Of a stretch of 64,000 nucleotides of DNA, positions 46,143 to 57,166 are shown piece by piece. The translations under genes were made by a program, and so were the position numbers. Source of the stretch: Planotetraspora kaengkrachanensis (lineage in GTDB: Bacteria > Actinomycetota > Actinomycetes > Streptosporangiales > Streptosporangiaceae); assembly GCF_016862895.1 (NCBI RefSeq), contig NZ_BONV01000014.1, positions 178,076 through 242,075 on the forward strand, read 5' to 3'. The notes beneath the pieces are model-generated. The model did no database searches and was not told the DNA's origin. It saw only the letters and a program-made list of their open reading frames with translations. Every line of letters begins with the position of its first letter. Position 1 is the stretch's first letter.

Positions 46143-46335
46143 CGTGCGGGAGAGTCCCCTCTGACCAGGGGCGCCGAAGGAGCAACCTCCCCGGAATCTC
46201 TCAGGCAACCGGTACCGCACGGACGAGGCGACTCTGAAAAGCAGGCGCACCCGCCAGGTGGAGCCTCACCGAAGGGGAAAGCCGGGCACGATCTTCTGCC
46301 CGGTGAAGCTCTCAGGTCCGATGACAGAGGGGGAG
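46143..46335 (+). promoter_or_regulatory. Tandem glycine riboswitch upstream of gcvP
   Basis: Two adjacent aptamers are visible. The first has the conserved GGGAGAGTCC, GCGCCGAAGGAGCAA, and AATCTCTCAGGCAA strings (46148-46207), then ACGAGGCGACTCTGAAAAGC. The second has CACCGAAGGGGAAAGCC (46267 on), AAGCTCTCAGGTCCGATGAC and AGAGGGGGAG (to 46335). The lead-in -10 candidate TAGAGT is at 46119-46124. The order aptamer 1, aptamer 2, gcvP is that of classic glycine-responsive leaders in Gram-positive bacteria and turns gcvP on when glycine is abundant. No intrinsic terminator is clear between aptamer 2 and gcvP, so translation control is possible. Confidence 0.93.
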
Positions 46336-46403
46336 ACCGCAAGACGACGGGCCGTGCCAGACACGGCGCGCGCTGGTCTCGACCCGCCCAGGAGGCCCCT
46401 GTC

Positions 46404-49229
<2,826 letters not shown>

Positions 49230-49361
49230 CCCGCGGAAGGAGGGGCGGGGTCACGGCAGGGTGGCGGACCAGTTGCGCATGTCGCTCCCGCGCCGGGGCA
49301 CAGGTCGTTAAGATCTTGCTGATCGTTCCCCGCCCCTCCTCATCCCTGTGAGGCCCCCCTC

Positions 49362-49907
49362 ATGACGGCCATCGACCCCGGACGGCCGATCGACCAGGCC
49401 CGGCGGTTAGCCGAGACCGGCGATCTCGACGCCGCGGCGGCGATCTTCGCGGAGCTCGCCTCGGACGCCGACGGGCCCGATCAGGCCGACGCGGCGCGGG
49501 GGCTGTCGGTCGTCGCCGAGCGCATGGCGGCCGACCTGCTGGCGGACGGGGAGCCGGAGCAGGCGGCCGACGTCCTGCTGGAGGCGCTGTCCGTCACCGC
49601 CGTGACCGATGTGGCGCGCCTGCGGGTGCTGCTCGGCATCGCGCACCTGGAGATGGCCTGCGGGCAGTTCGCCGGAGCGGTGGAGGAGGGCCGCTGGGAG
49701 GACGGCGAGGCCGAGACCGGCGCGCTCGCCATCGAACTGCTGGCCCGCACGCTGCCGCTGAGGGGCCGCGACGCGGACGCGGAGACCGTCTGGCGTTACG
49801 GTCTCGACCACCCCGACCAGATGGTCGCCGACCAGGTGCGGCTCCGGCTGGCCCGCGACCTGCGGCCCGTGACGGATGACGTCGTCAGCGACCCGACCGG
49901 CGGCTGA
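49362..49907 (+). CDS. TPR-like helical hypothetical protein
   Basis: 181 residues, all-helical and rich in Ala/Asp/Glu, with tetratricopeptide-like spacing (ARRLAETGDLDAAAAIFAELA; AERMAADLLADGEPEQAADVLLEAL; LLARTLPLRGRDADAETVWRYGL). No enzyme motif. A scaffold or assembly role is usual for such folds. The ATG has GAGG 8-9 nt upstream. It overlaps the end of the next, convergent gene by 23 bp. Confidence 0.7.
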   Translation: MTAIDPGRPIDQARRLAETGDLDAAAAIFAELASDADGPDQADAARGLSVVAERMAADLLADGEPEQAADVLLEALSVTAVTDVARLRVLLGIAHLEMACGQFAGAVEEGRWEDGEAETGALAIELLARTLPLRGRDADAETVWRYGLDHPDQMVADQVRLRLARDLRPVTDDVVSDPTGG

Positions 49908-50259
49908 GCGCGTAGGCCAGGTTGACGAAGACGATTCCGGCCCAGGCGAGGAGCAGGCCGGCGCCTCCCGCGTTGCTCGACGCGATGGCGGTGAGAGGGA
50001 TGCCGATGCCGAGGGATCCGAGAGCCACGGGGACGGCGGCGTCCTTGCCGCGGTGGGGGTCCTTGGCGACCCCGGCGGTCTGCCTGGCGACCTCCGAACG
50101 GACCCGGGCCGCGATCTCGACGTCGAGTTTGTCGAGGAACGAGTCGACCAGGGCGTCCTCGTAGTCCGGGCCCAGCTCTCGGCGCGTCGCGATGATGGCG
50201 CGCAGATCCTGCCGGGTGGCGTTGGATGTCGTGTGCTGCTGCAAGGGATTGTCGGCCAC
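49885..50259 (-). CDS. Small two-helix membrane protein, unknown
   Basis: 124 residues: a soluble N-terminal half with the segment DLRAIIATRRELGPDYEDALVDSFLDKLDVEIAARV, then two C-terminal membrane helices (PVALGSLGIGIPLTAIASSN and GAGLLLAWAGIVFVNLAYAL). The soluble part resembles the helical domain often found before 2TM modules in actinobacteria; function unknown. The GTG at 50259 was chosen for its position 6 nt from CACAAT; a GTG 6 nt upstream and an ATG at 50295 are alternatives. It is divergent from the hydrolase gene. Confidence 0.65.
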   Translation of the reverse strand: MADNPLQQHTTSNATRQDLRAIIATRRELGPDYEDALVDSFLDKLDVEIAARVRSEVARQTAGVAKDPHRGKDAAVPVALGSLGIGIPLTAIASSNAGGAGLLLAWAGIVFVNLAYALSRRSGR

Positions 50260-50351
50260 GATCACATTGTGGCCACTGGGCGGCCCTCGTGCCATCCTCC
50301 CTTGGGCGGGTCCCTGATCCTGCGAAAGTCGGAGCCGGTACGGTCGCCTGC

Positions 50352-50948
50352 ATGGACGTCGCCACACCGCACGGCCCGGCACGGGTCGAGATCGACGAGG
50401 CAGCCGACCCGCGGCTGCTGCTCGTGCTGACGCACGGCTCTGCCGGGGGAGTCGACGCACCCGACCTGCTCGCCGTACGGGACGCGGTGCTGGCCATCGG
50501 GGGGACCGTCGCCAGGGTGGTCCAGCCCTTCAGGCTCCGGGGCGCGCGGGCGCCGGGATCCGCGCCCAAGCAGGACGAGGCCTGGATCAGCGTCGTGGCG
50601 GGGCTGCGGGACGGTCATCCCGGACTGCCGCTCGTCCAGGGCGGCCGGAGCAACGGGGCCCGGGTGGCCTGCCGTACGGCACTGGCGGTCGGTGCCCGTG
50701 CCGTGGTCGCGCTGGCGTTCCCCCTGCACCCGCCGGGCCGGCCCGAGCGTTCACGGGCCGAGGAGCTCCGGCGGGCGGGTGCCGACGTACTGGTGATCAA
50801 CGGAGACCGGGACCCGTTCGGCGTCCCGGACGCGGCCGACGCCACACGCCTGGTGGTCCTGGCGGGAGAGGGTCACGATCTGAAGAGGGATCCCGCCCGG
50901 GTGGGCGAGGAGGTGGCCGGATGGCTGCTGGAGCTCAGGCGGCGTTGA
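50352..50948 (+). CDS. Alpha/beta-hydrolase (TEX30/KANL3-like)
   Basis: 198 residues. Strand-turn-helix motif GGRSNGARVA near 97 gives the nucleophile Ser (GxSxG); LVLTHGSAGGVDAPDL near 27 is the oxyanion-hole part and GEGHDLKRDP near 175 holds the catalytic His, with Asp in NGDRDPFG. This is the short dienelactone-hydrolase-like form annotated TEX30/KANL3. Substrate unknown. The start is probably leaderless: TACGGT is 7 nt before the ATG. Its last 14 bp overlap the convergent DUF5999 gene. Confidence 0.83.
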   Translation: MDVATPHGPARVEIDEAADPRLLLVLTHGSAGGVDAPDLLAVRDAVLAIGGTVARVVQPFRLRGARAPGSAPKQDEAWISVVAGLRDGHPGLPLVQGGRSNGARVACRTALAVGARAVVALAFPLHPPGRPERSRAEELRRAGADVLVINGDRDPFGVPDAADATRLVVLAGEGHDLKRDPARVGEEVAGWLLELRRR

Positions 50949-51135
50949 CGGCCATGTCGGTGGGGCGGTGCGGCGCGATCACGCCTCCGTCCGGCAGGAG
51001 TTCTCCCGTGTCCTCGAACAGCACGACACCGTTGCAGAGCAGGCTCCAGCCCTGCTCGGGGTGCGTCGCTATCGTGCGGGCGGCTTCTCGGTCCTTAGCG
51101 TCCGCGTGCGGACAGGCCGGTTCATGAGGGCACAT
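50935..51135 (-). CDS. DUF5999-type small protein
   Basis: 66 residues matching the actinomycete DUF5999 pattern: MCPHEPACPHADAKDREAA, then HPEQGWSLLCNGVVLFEDTGELLPDG and IAPHRP. Conserved Cys and His (CPHxPxCP) may bind a metal. These small conserved proteins have no assigned role. The ATG at 51135 has GGAG about 9 nt upstream. The overlap with the previous gene is tail-to-tail. Confidence 0.85.
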   Translation of the reverse strand: MCPHEPACPHADAKDREAARTIATHPEQGWSLLCNGVVLFEDTGELLPDGGVIAPHRPTDMAVNAA

Positions 51136-51514
51136 CGCCGGGGCTCCGTGTCTTTATCGATCGCTCGTGGTCGTTCACCGGCGGACGGCGATGGCCGTCA
51201 CCGATGTCTTCCTTCCCTCTTTTGTACGGGGGGCGAGCCTTCGGGGTTGACGTATTCGTGGACTTCACCAGTTTGCTGGCCGGTCACATCGGCGTGACAT
51301 AGTCCGTTCGGGCGATATCGCCGGTGCGGGTGGGGGGCCCGTGTGCGGCCTGAGCGGACTGGCCTCGCTGATGTGACTTGTAACACAAGGTTGCCCCATG
51401 GACGATAACGGTCCAACCTCGACACGCCGTCCGTCTGGTAACTGACTGATTACCATTTCTTTGGCTTGGCTGGGCGATCTGCGGATTTTGTCGGTTTGCG
51501 CCGCCGGCTGGTGG
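51136..51514. other. 379-bp gap with no supported gene
   Basis: Between the divergently read DUF5999 promoter side and the end of the TetR gene. It is less GC-rich than average (51230-51480). It contains a small palindrome CTTGT-AAC-ACAAG (51377-51389) and TTGACG (51247-51252) without a convincing -10 box. Short reverse frames here (up to 75 codons) have poor codon bias and no ribosome binding site. I see no RNA gene. Confidence 0.6.
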
Positions 51515-52090
51515 TCACCTGCCGAGTCCGGCGATCAGAGCGTCGAGGCCGTGCTCGAACTCCCGCTCCCCGTCCGCGGTCCGGGCGTCCCGCACCGTCG
51601 CGTCGGGGTCGGCCCAGCCGGACTGCTGGACCTCGACAGCGACGCTGCCGAACACGTAGGCGCGCAGCGCCCGCACGGCCTCGCCCGCGTCGCCGAGTCC
51701 CGCCTCCCGGAGCTGCTCGGCCTGCTCGGTGATCGCGGCCAGCGCCGCGCCCTTGGGCGGCTTGGTCAGCGCCAGGGACAGCACGCCGGGATGTTCGAGC
51801 AGGGCCGTACGGCTTGCCCGGGCCCACGCGCGGGCCCGGTCCTGCCAGCCGGAAAGGCCCTCCGGGCCGACCTGCACGGCGGTGACGTGCTCGGCCAGCG
51901 CGTCCATCAGCGCCTCCTTGCCGCGGGGCAGGTGGTGGTAGATGGCCATCGCCTCGACCTGCAGGGCGTCGCCGAGTCTGCGCATGGTCAGCCTGCGCAG
52001 CCCCTGCCCGTCGGCGATGTGGAGGGCGGCGTCGACGATGCGTTCCAGGGACAGCGGGACGGGTGGTCTCTTGGCCGGCATGTCGATCAT
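51515..52090 (-). CDS. TetR/AcrR-family regulator
   Basis: 191 residues. The N-terminal HTH spans about 15-60 (LERIVDAALHIADGQGLRRLTMRRLGDALQVEAMAIYHHLPRGKEALMDALAEHV); the C-terminal part is the TetR_C (tetracycline repressor-like) ligand domain. The ligand is unknown. ATGs at 52090 and 52081 are both usable; the first has AAGGACGAG upstream. A palindrome 17 bp before the start is a probable operator for autoregulation. The next gene, on the other strand, may share it. Confidence 0.87.
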   Translation of the reverse strand: MIDMPAKRPPVPLSLERIVDAALHIADGQGLRRLTMRRLGDALQVEAMAIYHHLPRGKEALMDALAEHVTAVQVGPEGLSGWQDRARAWARASRTALLEHPGVLSLALTKPPKGAALAAITEQAEQLREAGLGDAGEAVRALRAYVFGSVAVEVQQSGWADPDATVRDARTADGEREFEHGLDALIAGLGR

Positions 52091-52106
52091 GCTGCCACAC
52101 TCGTCC

Positions 52107-52117
52107 TTACTTCGTAA
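52107..52117. promoter_or_regulatory. TetR-type operator candidate
   Basis: TTAC-TTC-GTAA (52107-52117) is a perfect odd-length palindrome with AAGG/CCTT outside partly matching, 17 bp before the TetR ATG and 88 bp before the divergent gene. Operators with TTAC/GTAA half-sites are common for TetR regulators. Confidence 0.5.
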
Positions 52118-52204
52118 AGGGCGGCGCACCCTGGTGTGCGAAGCCACGTGAGAAGCGCGTACGCTACCGGCAGCGATGATTTGTTCGATCTGAAGGGGCT
52201 GACG

Positions 52205-52606
52205 ATGGCGATTTTCCGTCGGCGGGTGAGCCGCGAGGCGGAGCGTTACCACGCCGACCAGGAGCTCGGTGGCGACTTCGGCGCCCTGCTCGAAAGGGCG
52301 AGGGAGGCCGAGTTGACGCTGCGGGTCAAGCGGGCCGAGGGCGTCTCCACGGAGGAGCTGCGGGCGGCGGGAATCGACTTCGACCGCGCCCTGACCGAGG
52401 CGCTGCGCGCGGCCGAGGCGGTGCAGCGGACCACCTTCGGCGAGAAGGCCTACGACGACCGCATCGCGCGGCGCAAGGCCAAGGCCACCCCCGACGGGGC
52501 GAAGTGGACCGCCGAGGTGAACCGCCTCCGCACGCTGCGCGAGGAGCACAGGCTGACCGGCATCGCGCGGGTTCCCCGGGCCTCCGCGGTCGCCCGCAAG
52601 GCGTAG
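52205..52606 (+). CDS. Small helical hypothetical protein
   Basis: 133 residues, charged and helical (FRRRVSREAERYHADQELGGDFGALLERAREAELTLRVKRAEG). No family recognised; no membrane or signal segment. The ATG follows AAGGGG at 6 nt. Its bases before 52205 contain the intergenic region with the TetR palindrome, so the longer frame upstream is not used. Possibly controlled by that TetR protein. Confidence 0.6.
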   Translation: MAIFRRRVSREAERYHADQELGGDFGALLERAREAELTLRVKRAEGVSTEELRAAGIDFDRALTEALRAAEAVQRTTFGEKAYDDRIARRKAKATPDGAKWTAEVNRLRTLREEHRLTGIARVPRASAVARKA

Positions 52607-52694
52607 GAGCCGTACCGGACTGTTCTATCCGGCCCTCGAGGGCGGCGACCTGAGTACGGTGAGCGCCGTCGCCGCACGGGTGAAGGGGCCGGCC

Positions 52695-53459
52695 ATGTCG
52701 GAGAACGTCGCGTTCACGCCAGGGACTCCCTGCTGGGTGGATCTCGGCAGCCCCGACGTGGGCGCGGCGAAGGACTTCTACGCCGAACTCTTCGGATGGG
52801 ACTTCGCCGCCGTGCCCGGACGCGGGGACCACGCCGTGGCCCGTTTGCGCGGCGAGCCGGTGGCCGGCGTCGGCCCGGCCACCGACGACGGGCCGCGCTG
52901 GTGGACGACGTACGTCGCGGTGCGGGACGCGGATCTCACCGCGAAACTGGCCGTCGAGGCCGGCGGCGGCCTCACCGCGGGACCGCTGGAGATCGCCGAT
53001 CACGGCAGGAGCGCCTTCCTCACCGATCCGGCGGGCGCGGCCCTGGCGGTGTGGCAGGCCGGAGGGTTCCCCGGCGCCGCGATCACCGGCGTGCCGGGGA
53101 CGCTCTGCTGGAGCGAGCTCGCCGTGCGCGACACCCGCCGGGCCGCCGCCTTCTACGGCCGGTTGTTCGGATGGCGCGGCCGTGGACGGCCGTTCGCCGG
53201 CGGCTCCAGCACCTACACGGACTTCGAGACGGACGGCGGAGCCGTCGCCGGCATGGTCGAGATGAACGAGGCGTGGCCGGCGGAGATCCCCGCCCACTGG
53301 ATGGCGTACTTCGCCGTCGGCGACTGCGACGCTTCCTGCGCGAAGGTCGCCGGACTGGGCGGAGTGGTGTCCGTCCCGCCGTTCGACATCGGGGCCGGGC
53401 GGGTGGCCGTCGTGGACGACCCCTGCGGCGCCGTGTTCTCGATCATCGCGCGGGCCTGA
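52695..53459 (+). CDS. VOC-family protein (two glyoxalase-like modules)
   Basis: 254 residues made of two beta-alpha-beta-beta-beta modules repeated: FTPGTPCWVDLGSPDVGAAKDFYAELFGWDF and, from about 132, VPGTLCWSELAVRDTRRAAAFYGRLFGWRG. Such fused proteins are glyoxalase/bleomycin-resistance/dioxygenase relatives; substrate and metal cannot be fixed. The ATG follows AAGGGG. It is convergent with the sigma factor gene. Confidence 0.85.
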   Translation: MSENVAFTPGTPCWVDLGSPDVGAAKDFYAELFGWDFAAVPGRGDHAVARLRGEPVAGVGPATDDGPRWWTTYVAVRDADLTAKLAVEAGGGLTAGPLEIADHGRSAFLTDPAGAALAVWQAGGFPGAAITGVPGTLCWSELAVRDTRRAAAFYGRLFGWRGRGRPFAGGSSTYTDFETDGGAVAGMVEMNEAWPAEIPAHWMAYFAVGDCDASCAKVAGLGGVVSVPPFDIGAGRVAVVDDPCGAVFSIIARA

Positions 53460-53495
53460 CGTCGCGGGCGCCCGGAAACGCCGGGGACGCCCGAG

Positions 53496-53536
53496 ACGCA
53501 GAACGGGCCCGCGCCGGTGCGGCGCGAGCCCTGCGT
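53496..53536. terminator. Bidirectional hairpin between VOC and sigma genes
   Basis: ACGCAG (53496-53501) pairs with CTGCGT (53531-53536); inside, GGGC / GCCC and GCGCC / GGCGC extend the stem with one 2-nt symmetrical internal loop. The plus strand continues TTTC AGTT. It lies between two converging genes and fits a shared terminator. Confidence 0.6.
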
Positions 53537-53550
53537 TTCAGTTCTGCGGG

Positions 53551-54885
53551 TCAGCTCGCCCAGTCGAGCAGCGGGCGGGCGTTGCTCGGGTGGCGGAGCT
53601 TGGAGAGCGACTCCTTCTCCAGCTGGCGGATCCGCTCCCGGGTGAGACCCAGGTGCCTGCCGATCTCGTCGAGAGTGTGCGGCTTGCCGTCCGTCAGCCC
53701 GAAACGGAGGCTCATGATCTTCGCCTCACGCGGGGACAGGTTGCCCAGTACGCCCTTGAGCTGCTCGGCCAGCAACTGGCGGTCGACCACCTCGGACGCC
53801 TCAGGGGAGTCCACGTCCTCGATCAGGTCGCCGATCCGGGTCTCGCCGTCCTCGCCGATCGTGGAGTCGAGGCTGATCGGCTGCCTGCTCGTGCGGAGCA
53901 GCTCCTCGATCTGGTCGGGCGTCTTGTCGAGCTCCACCGCCAGCTCCTCCGGGGTGGGCTCGCGGCCGAGACGCTGGTGCATGTCACGCTCGACCCGCGA
54001 CAGCTTGGACAACATCTCCAGCACGTGGACGGGGAGGCGGATCGTCCGGGCGGAGTCGGCGAAGCCGCGCTGGATCGCCTGCCTGATCCACCACATGGCG
54101 TACGTGGAGAACTTGTAGCCCTTGGTGTAGTCGAACTTCTCCACGGCCCGGATCAGGCCGAGGTTCCCCTCCTGGACGACGTCGAGGAGGGCCATGCCGC
54201 GGTCGGTGTACTTCTTGGCGACCGACACGACGAGGCGGAGGTTGGCCTCCAGCATGTGGTCCTTGGCGCGCTTGCCGTCGTCGATGACCCACTCGAGATC
54301 CTCGCGGACGCCCGGGGCGAGCTTCGCGCCGCTCTCCAGGGCGGTCTCGAGCTTGTACTCCGCGTAGAGCCCGGCCTCGATGCGCTTGGCCAGCTCGACC
54401 TCCTGCGCGGCGGTCAGCAGGGTGCGGCGGCCGATCGACTTCAGGTAGGTGTGCACCGAGTCGCCCATGACGGACGTGTTGTCGTCCAGGTCGGCCGTCC
54501 CGGTGTGCTCGGCGTCCTCGGGCGACCAGTCCTCGTCCTCGGGCCGATCGTCGGCCTGCTCGTCAGCGGGGGCGGCCGTCTTCCCGGCGGAACGGCGGGT
54601 GGCGGCGGTCGCGGCGGCCCTGCGGGTCTTCCGCGCGGGGGTCTTCTTTCCTGCGCTCTGGGGAGGCACGGCGGTGTCGTCCTCCGAGGCCAGCTTCACG
54701 CCTGCCTCGGCGAGCTCGCTGAGGATCGAGCGGCCCTCGGTGGGGCTGACCCCGAACCGGGCAAACGCCTCGCGGAGTTCCGACAGGGAAAGGTGACCCT
54801 GCTCTCGCCCTTGGTCCAGAAGCCGGCCGAGGGTCGTCGGGGAAACCTCGCTGTCGGGCGCGGTCGCCACGGCAGTGCGGGGCAT
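53551..54885 (-). CDS. Primary-type sigma-70 RNA polymerase sigma factor
   Basis: 444 residues. An N-terminal region like sigma 1.1 (TLGRLLDQGREQGHLSLSELREAFARFGVSP) is followed by a basic then acidic disordered linker (about 75-135), region 1.2 (DSVHTYLKSIGRRTLLTAAQEVELAKRI), region 2 (MALLDVVQEGNLGLIRAVEKFDYTKGYKFSTYAMWWIRQAIQRG), region 3 and region 4 HTH (TLDEIGRHLGLTRERIRQLEKES). It ends LLDWAS, not the LRDYLD seen in housekeeping factors. It is thus group 1 or 2; the divergent 2.4-3.0 part (FADSARTIRLPVHVLEML) favours an alternative, non-essential factor. The ATG follows AAGGAGGAGG. Confidence 0.85.
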   Translation of the reverse strand: MPRTAVATAPDSEVSPTTLGRLLDQGREQGHLSLSELREAFARFGVSPTEGRSILSELAEAGVKLASEDDTAVPPQSAGKKTPARKTRRAAATAATRRSAGKTAAPADEQADDRPEDEDWSPEDAEHTGTADLDDNTSVMGDSVHTYLKSIGRRTLLTAAQEVELAKRIEAGLYAEYKLETALESGAKLAPGVREDLEWVIDDGKRAKDHMLEANLRLVVSVAKKYTDRGMALLDVVQEGNLGLIRAVEKFDYTKGYKFSTYAMWWIRQAIQRGFADSARTIRLPVHVLEMLSKLSRVERDMHQRLGREPTPEELAVELDKTPDQIEELLRTSRQPISLDSTIGEDGETRIGDLIEDVDSPEASEVVDRQLLAEQLKGVLGNLSPREAKIMSLRFGLTDGKPHTLDEIGRHLGLTRERIRQLEKESLSKLRHPSNARPLLDWAS

Positions 54886-55033
54886 GAAGGCACCTCCTCC
54901 TTTACGGAGTTCTCATACGTGCGGTGGTCGGGTGGGTGGCGGCGGCACGGCGCGCGCACCAGTAGCAATAACGCCGGTGGCCGCAGTTTGTTCCCGGGGA
55001 CCCCGGGTACGGCGGGCCAGGCGCGGCGGCGGG

Positions 55034-56182
55034 CTATCGCCGGGACGGCTCCCTGAGGGCGGCGAGATCGGGTTTGCCGTTGCCCAGGAGCGGGATGGCG
55101 GTCACGATCTCCACGGCGCGCGGGGCGGCGTAGGCGGGCAGCCGCTCCCTGGCGAAAGAACGGAGATCCTCCAGGGTGGCGTCGCCGACGACGACCGCCA
55201 CGACGATCTCACCCCATTCGGGGTCGGGCCTGCCGACGACGGCGACGTCCCGCACTCCCGGGTGGGCGGCGAGGACCTCCGCCACGACCCCCGCGACGAC
55301 CTTCTGGCCGCCGGTGTTGATGACGTCGTCGGCCCGGCCGAGCACGGAGAGCCGGCCGTCGGCGACGACCCCGAGATCGGAGGTGACGAACCACCTCCCG
55401 TCGAAGGGGGCGTCCTCACGCAGGCGGTATCCGGAGAAGAGGACGGGCCCGGCGATCCGGACGCGGCCGTCGCCGCCGATTTCGAGATCTACATTGTCAA
55501 GGGGGACGCCGTCGTACACGCATCCGCCGCTGGTCTCGCTCATGCCGTAGGTCGTGACGATCCGGGCGCCGGCCCGGGTGGCCTCCGCGATCAGGCCGGG
55601 TGGAGCGGCCGCCCCGCCCAGGAGGATCGTGCGGAAGGCCGAGACGTCGGCGCCCGTGTCGAGCAGCCGCCTGAGCTGGGTCGGCACGAGGGACACGTGG
55701 TCGGCGCCGCTCGCGGCGACGTCGCCGGGGACGAACCGCCCATGGATGATCGGATCGGTCCCGCTGAGCAGCGACCTGATCAGCACCTGCATCCCCGAGA
55801 TGTGCGCCGGGGGCAGGCAGCACAACCAGCGCTCGCCCTCCCGCGCCCCCACCCGGGTGAGCGACGCCCGCGCCGACGACGTGAGCGCGGAGGCCGTCAG
55901 CTCGACGCCCTTCGGCGCCCCGGTCGACCCCGATGTGGCGATGATCACAGTCGCGTCGGTGGGCACGCCGCCGGGCTCCCGCCGTACGCCGTCGGGGGTG
56001 ACGACGTGCGTGGGCCGCAGAGTGGCGAGCGCCGCCTCCAGCGCGGGTCGCGGCAGGTCGGGGGAGAGCGGCAGCACGGCGGGTCCATCCCCGGACAGGG
56101 CGTGCCGTACGGCGTCGAACAGGGCGGGCCCCGGTGGCATGAGCAGGGCGTGGACCGGTCGCTGTCCAAATGGGGTCGGCAC
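55034..56182 (-). CDS. menE: o-Succinylbenzoate-CoA ligase (MenE)
   Basis: Acyl-CoA synthetase family enzyme of 382 residues; activates o-succinylbenzoate to its CoA ester in menaquinone synthesis. P-loop IIATSGSTGAPKGVEL near 85; A5 motif TYGMSETSGGCVYDG near 215; A7-A8 region FVTSDLGVVADGRLSVLGRADDVINTGGQKV near 275; C-terminal Lys in GNGKPDLAAL. The start is GTG with TAACCT 7 nt upstream (leaderless). It is divergent from menB, with the promoters in an 85-bp gap. Confidence 0.9.
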   Translation of the reverse strand: MPTPFGQRPVHALLMPPGPALFDAVRHALSGDGPAVLPLSPDLPRPALEAALATLRPTHVVTPDGVRREPGGVPTDATVIIATSGSTGAPKGVELTASALTSSARASLTRVGAREGERWLCCLPPAHISGMQVLIRSLLSGTDPIIHGRFVPGDVAASGADHVSLVPTQLRRLLDTGADVSAFRTILLGGAAAPPGLIAEATRAGARIVTTYGMSETSGGCVYDGVPLDNVDLEIGGDGRVRIAGPVLFSGYRLREDAPFDGRWFVTSDLGVVADGRLSVLGRADDVINTGGQKVVAGVVAEVLAAHPGVRDVAVVGRPDPEWGEIVVAVVVGDATLEDLRSFARERLPAYAAPRAVEIVTAIPLLGNGKPDLAALREPSRR

Positions 56183-56267
56183 GGTCGTAAGGTTAGTCCG
56201 GGTACGGGCGCGTCCGGTTCGGGGGCCGACACCTGACGGCCGCCGACACGACGATTGAGGAGCGAGC

Positions 56268-57098
56268 GTGGCCATCGGGCTCGACTGGAAGCGGTCCGGC
56301 GATTACGAGGACATCGTCTACGAGACGGTGGAAGGCATCGCGAAGATCACCATCAACCGGCCCGAGCGGCACAACGCGTTCCGCCCGACGACCCTCTTCG
56401 AACTCCGGGACGCGTTCAACGTCGCCCAGGAGGACCCGGAGGTCGGTGTGATCATCTTCACCGGCGCGGGGGACAAGGCGTTCTGCTCGGGCGGCGATCA
56501 GAAGATCCGCGGTGACGACGGGTACGTCGACGACAAGACGCACGGCATCGGCCGGCTCAACGTCCTCGACCTCCAGGTCCAGATCCGCCGCTGCCCCAAG
56601 CCGGTCATCGCGATGGTGGCGGGCTACGCGATCGGCGGCGGCCACGTCCTGCACGTCTGCTGCGACCTGACGATCGCCGCGGACAACGCCAAGTTCGGAC
56701 AGACGGGCCCCAAGGTGGGCTCGTTCGACGGCGGCTACGGCTCCTGGCTGCTCGCCGAGACCGTCGGGCTCAAGCGGGCCCGCGAGATCTGGTACCTCTG
56801 CCGACAGTACGACGCGCAGACCGCCCTGCAGTGGGGACTCGTCAACGCCGTCGTCCCGCTCGAGCGGCTGGAGGAGGAGACCGTCCAGTGGGCGCGCGAG
56901 CTGCTGGAGAAGTCGCCGCTCGCCCTGCGGATGCTCAAGGGCGCGCTCAACGCGGTGACCGACGGCGCCGCGGGCATGCAGCAGTTCGCTGGTGACGCCA
57001 CGCTCCTGTACTACATGAGCGAGGAGGCCCAGGAGGGTCGCGACGCCTTCAAGGAGAAGCGCACCCCCGACTTCTCGAAGTTCCCCCGCCGCCCGTAG
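56268..57098 (+). CDS. menB: 1,4-Dihydroxy-2-naphthoyl-CoA synthase (MenB)
   Basis: Crotonase-fold enzyme of 276 residues that cyclises o-succinylbenzoyl-CoA in menaquinone synthesis. Specific motifs are [13 protein letters not shown] near 30, [14 protein letters not shown] near 73 and [17 protein letters not shown] near 145 (the SFDxG motif separates MenB from other crotonases). The length is typical. The GTG start follows GAGGAG. menD follows on the same strand after 68 nt. Confidence 0.95.
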   Translation: MAIGLDWKRSGDYEDIVYETVEGIAKITINRPERHNAFRPTTLFELRDAFNVAQEDPEVGVIIFTGAGDKAFCSGGDQKIRGDDGYVDDKTHGIGRLNVLDLQVQIRRCPKPVIAMVAGYAIGGGHVLHVCCDLTIAADNAKFGQTGPKVGSFDGGYGSWLLAETVGLKRAREIWYLCRQYDAQTALQWGLVNAVVPLERLEEETVQWARELLEKSPLALRMLKGALNAVTDGAAGMQQFAGDATLLYYMSEEAQEGRDAFKEKRTPDFSKFPRRP

Positions 57099-57166
57099 AT
57101 GGGGATGATCGCCGACCCGTCCCGGGAGGGACGCCGAGCCGACAGGCGGATCGCGGGGCCGCGGCC

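Noticed and set aside
51198..51456. Two short reverse frames in the 379-bp gap
   Set aside because: Poor codon bias at third positions, no ribosome binding site, no recognised family.
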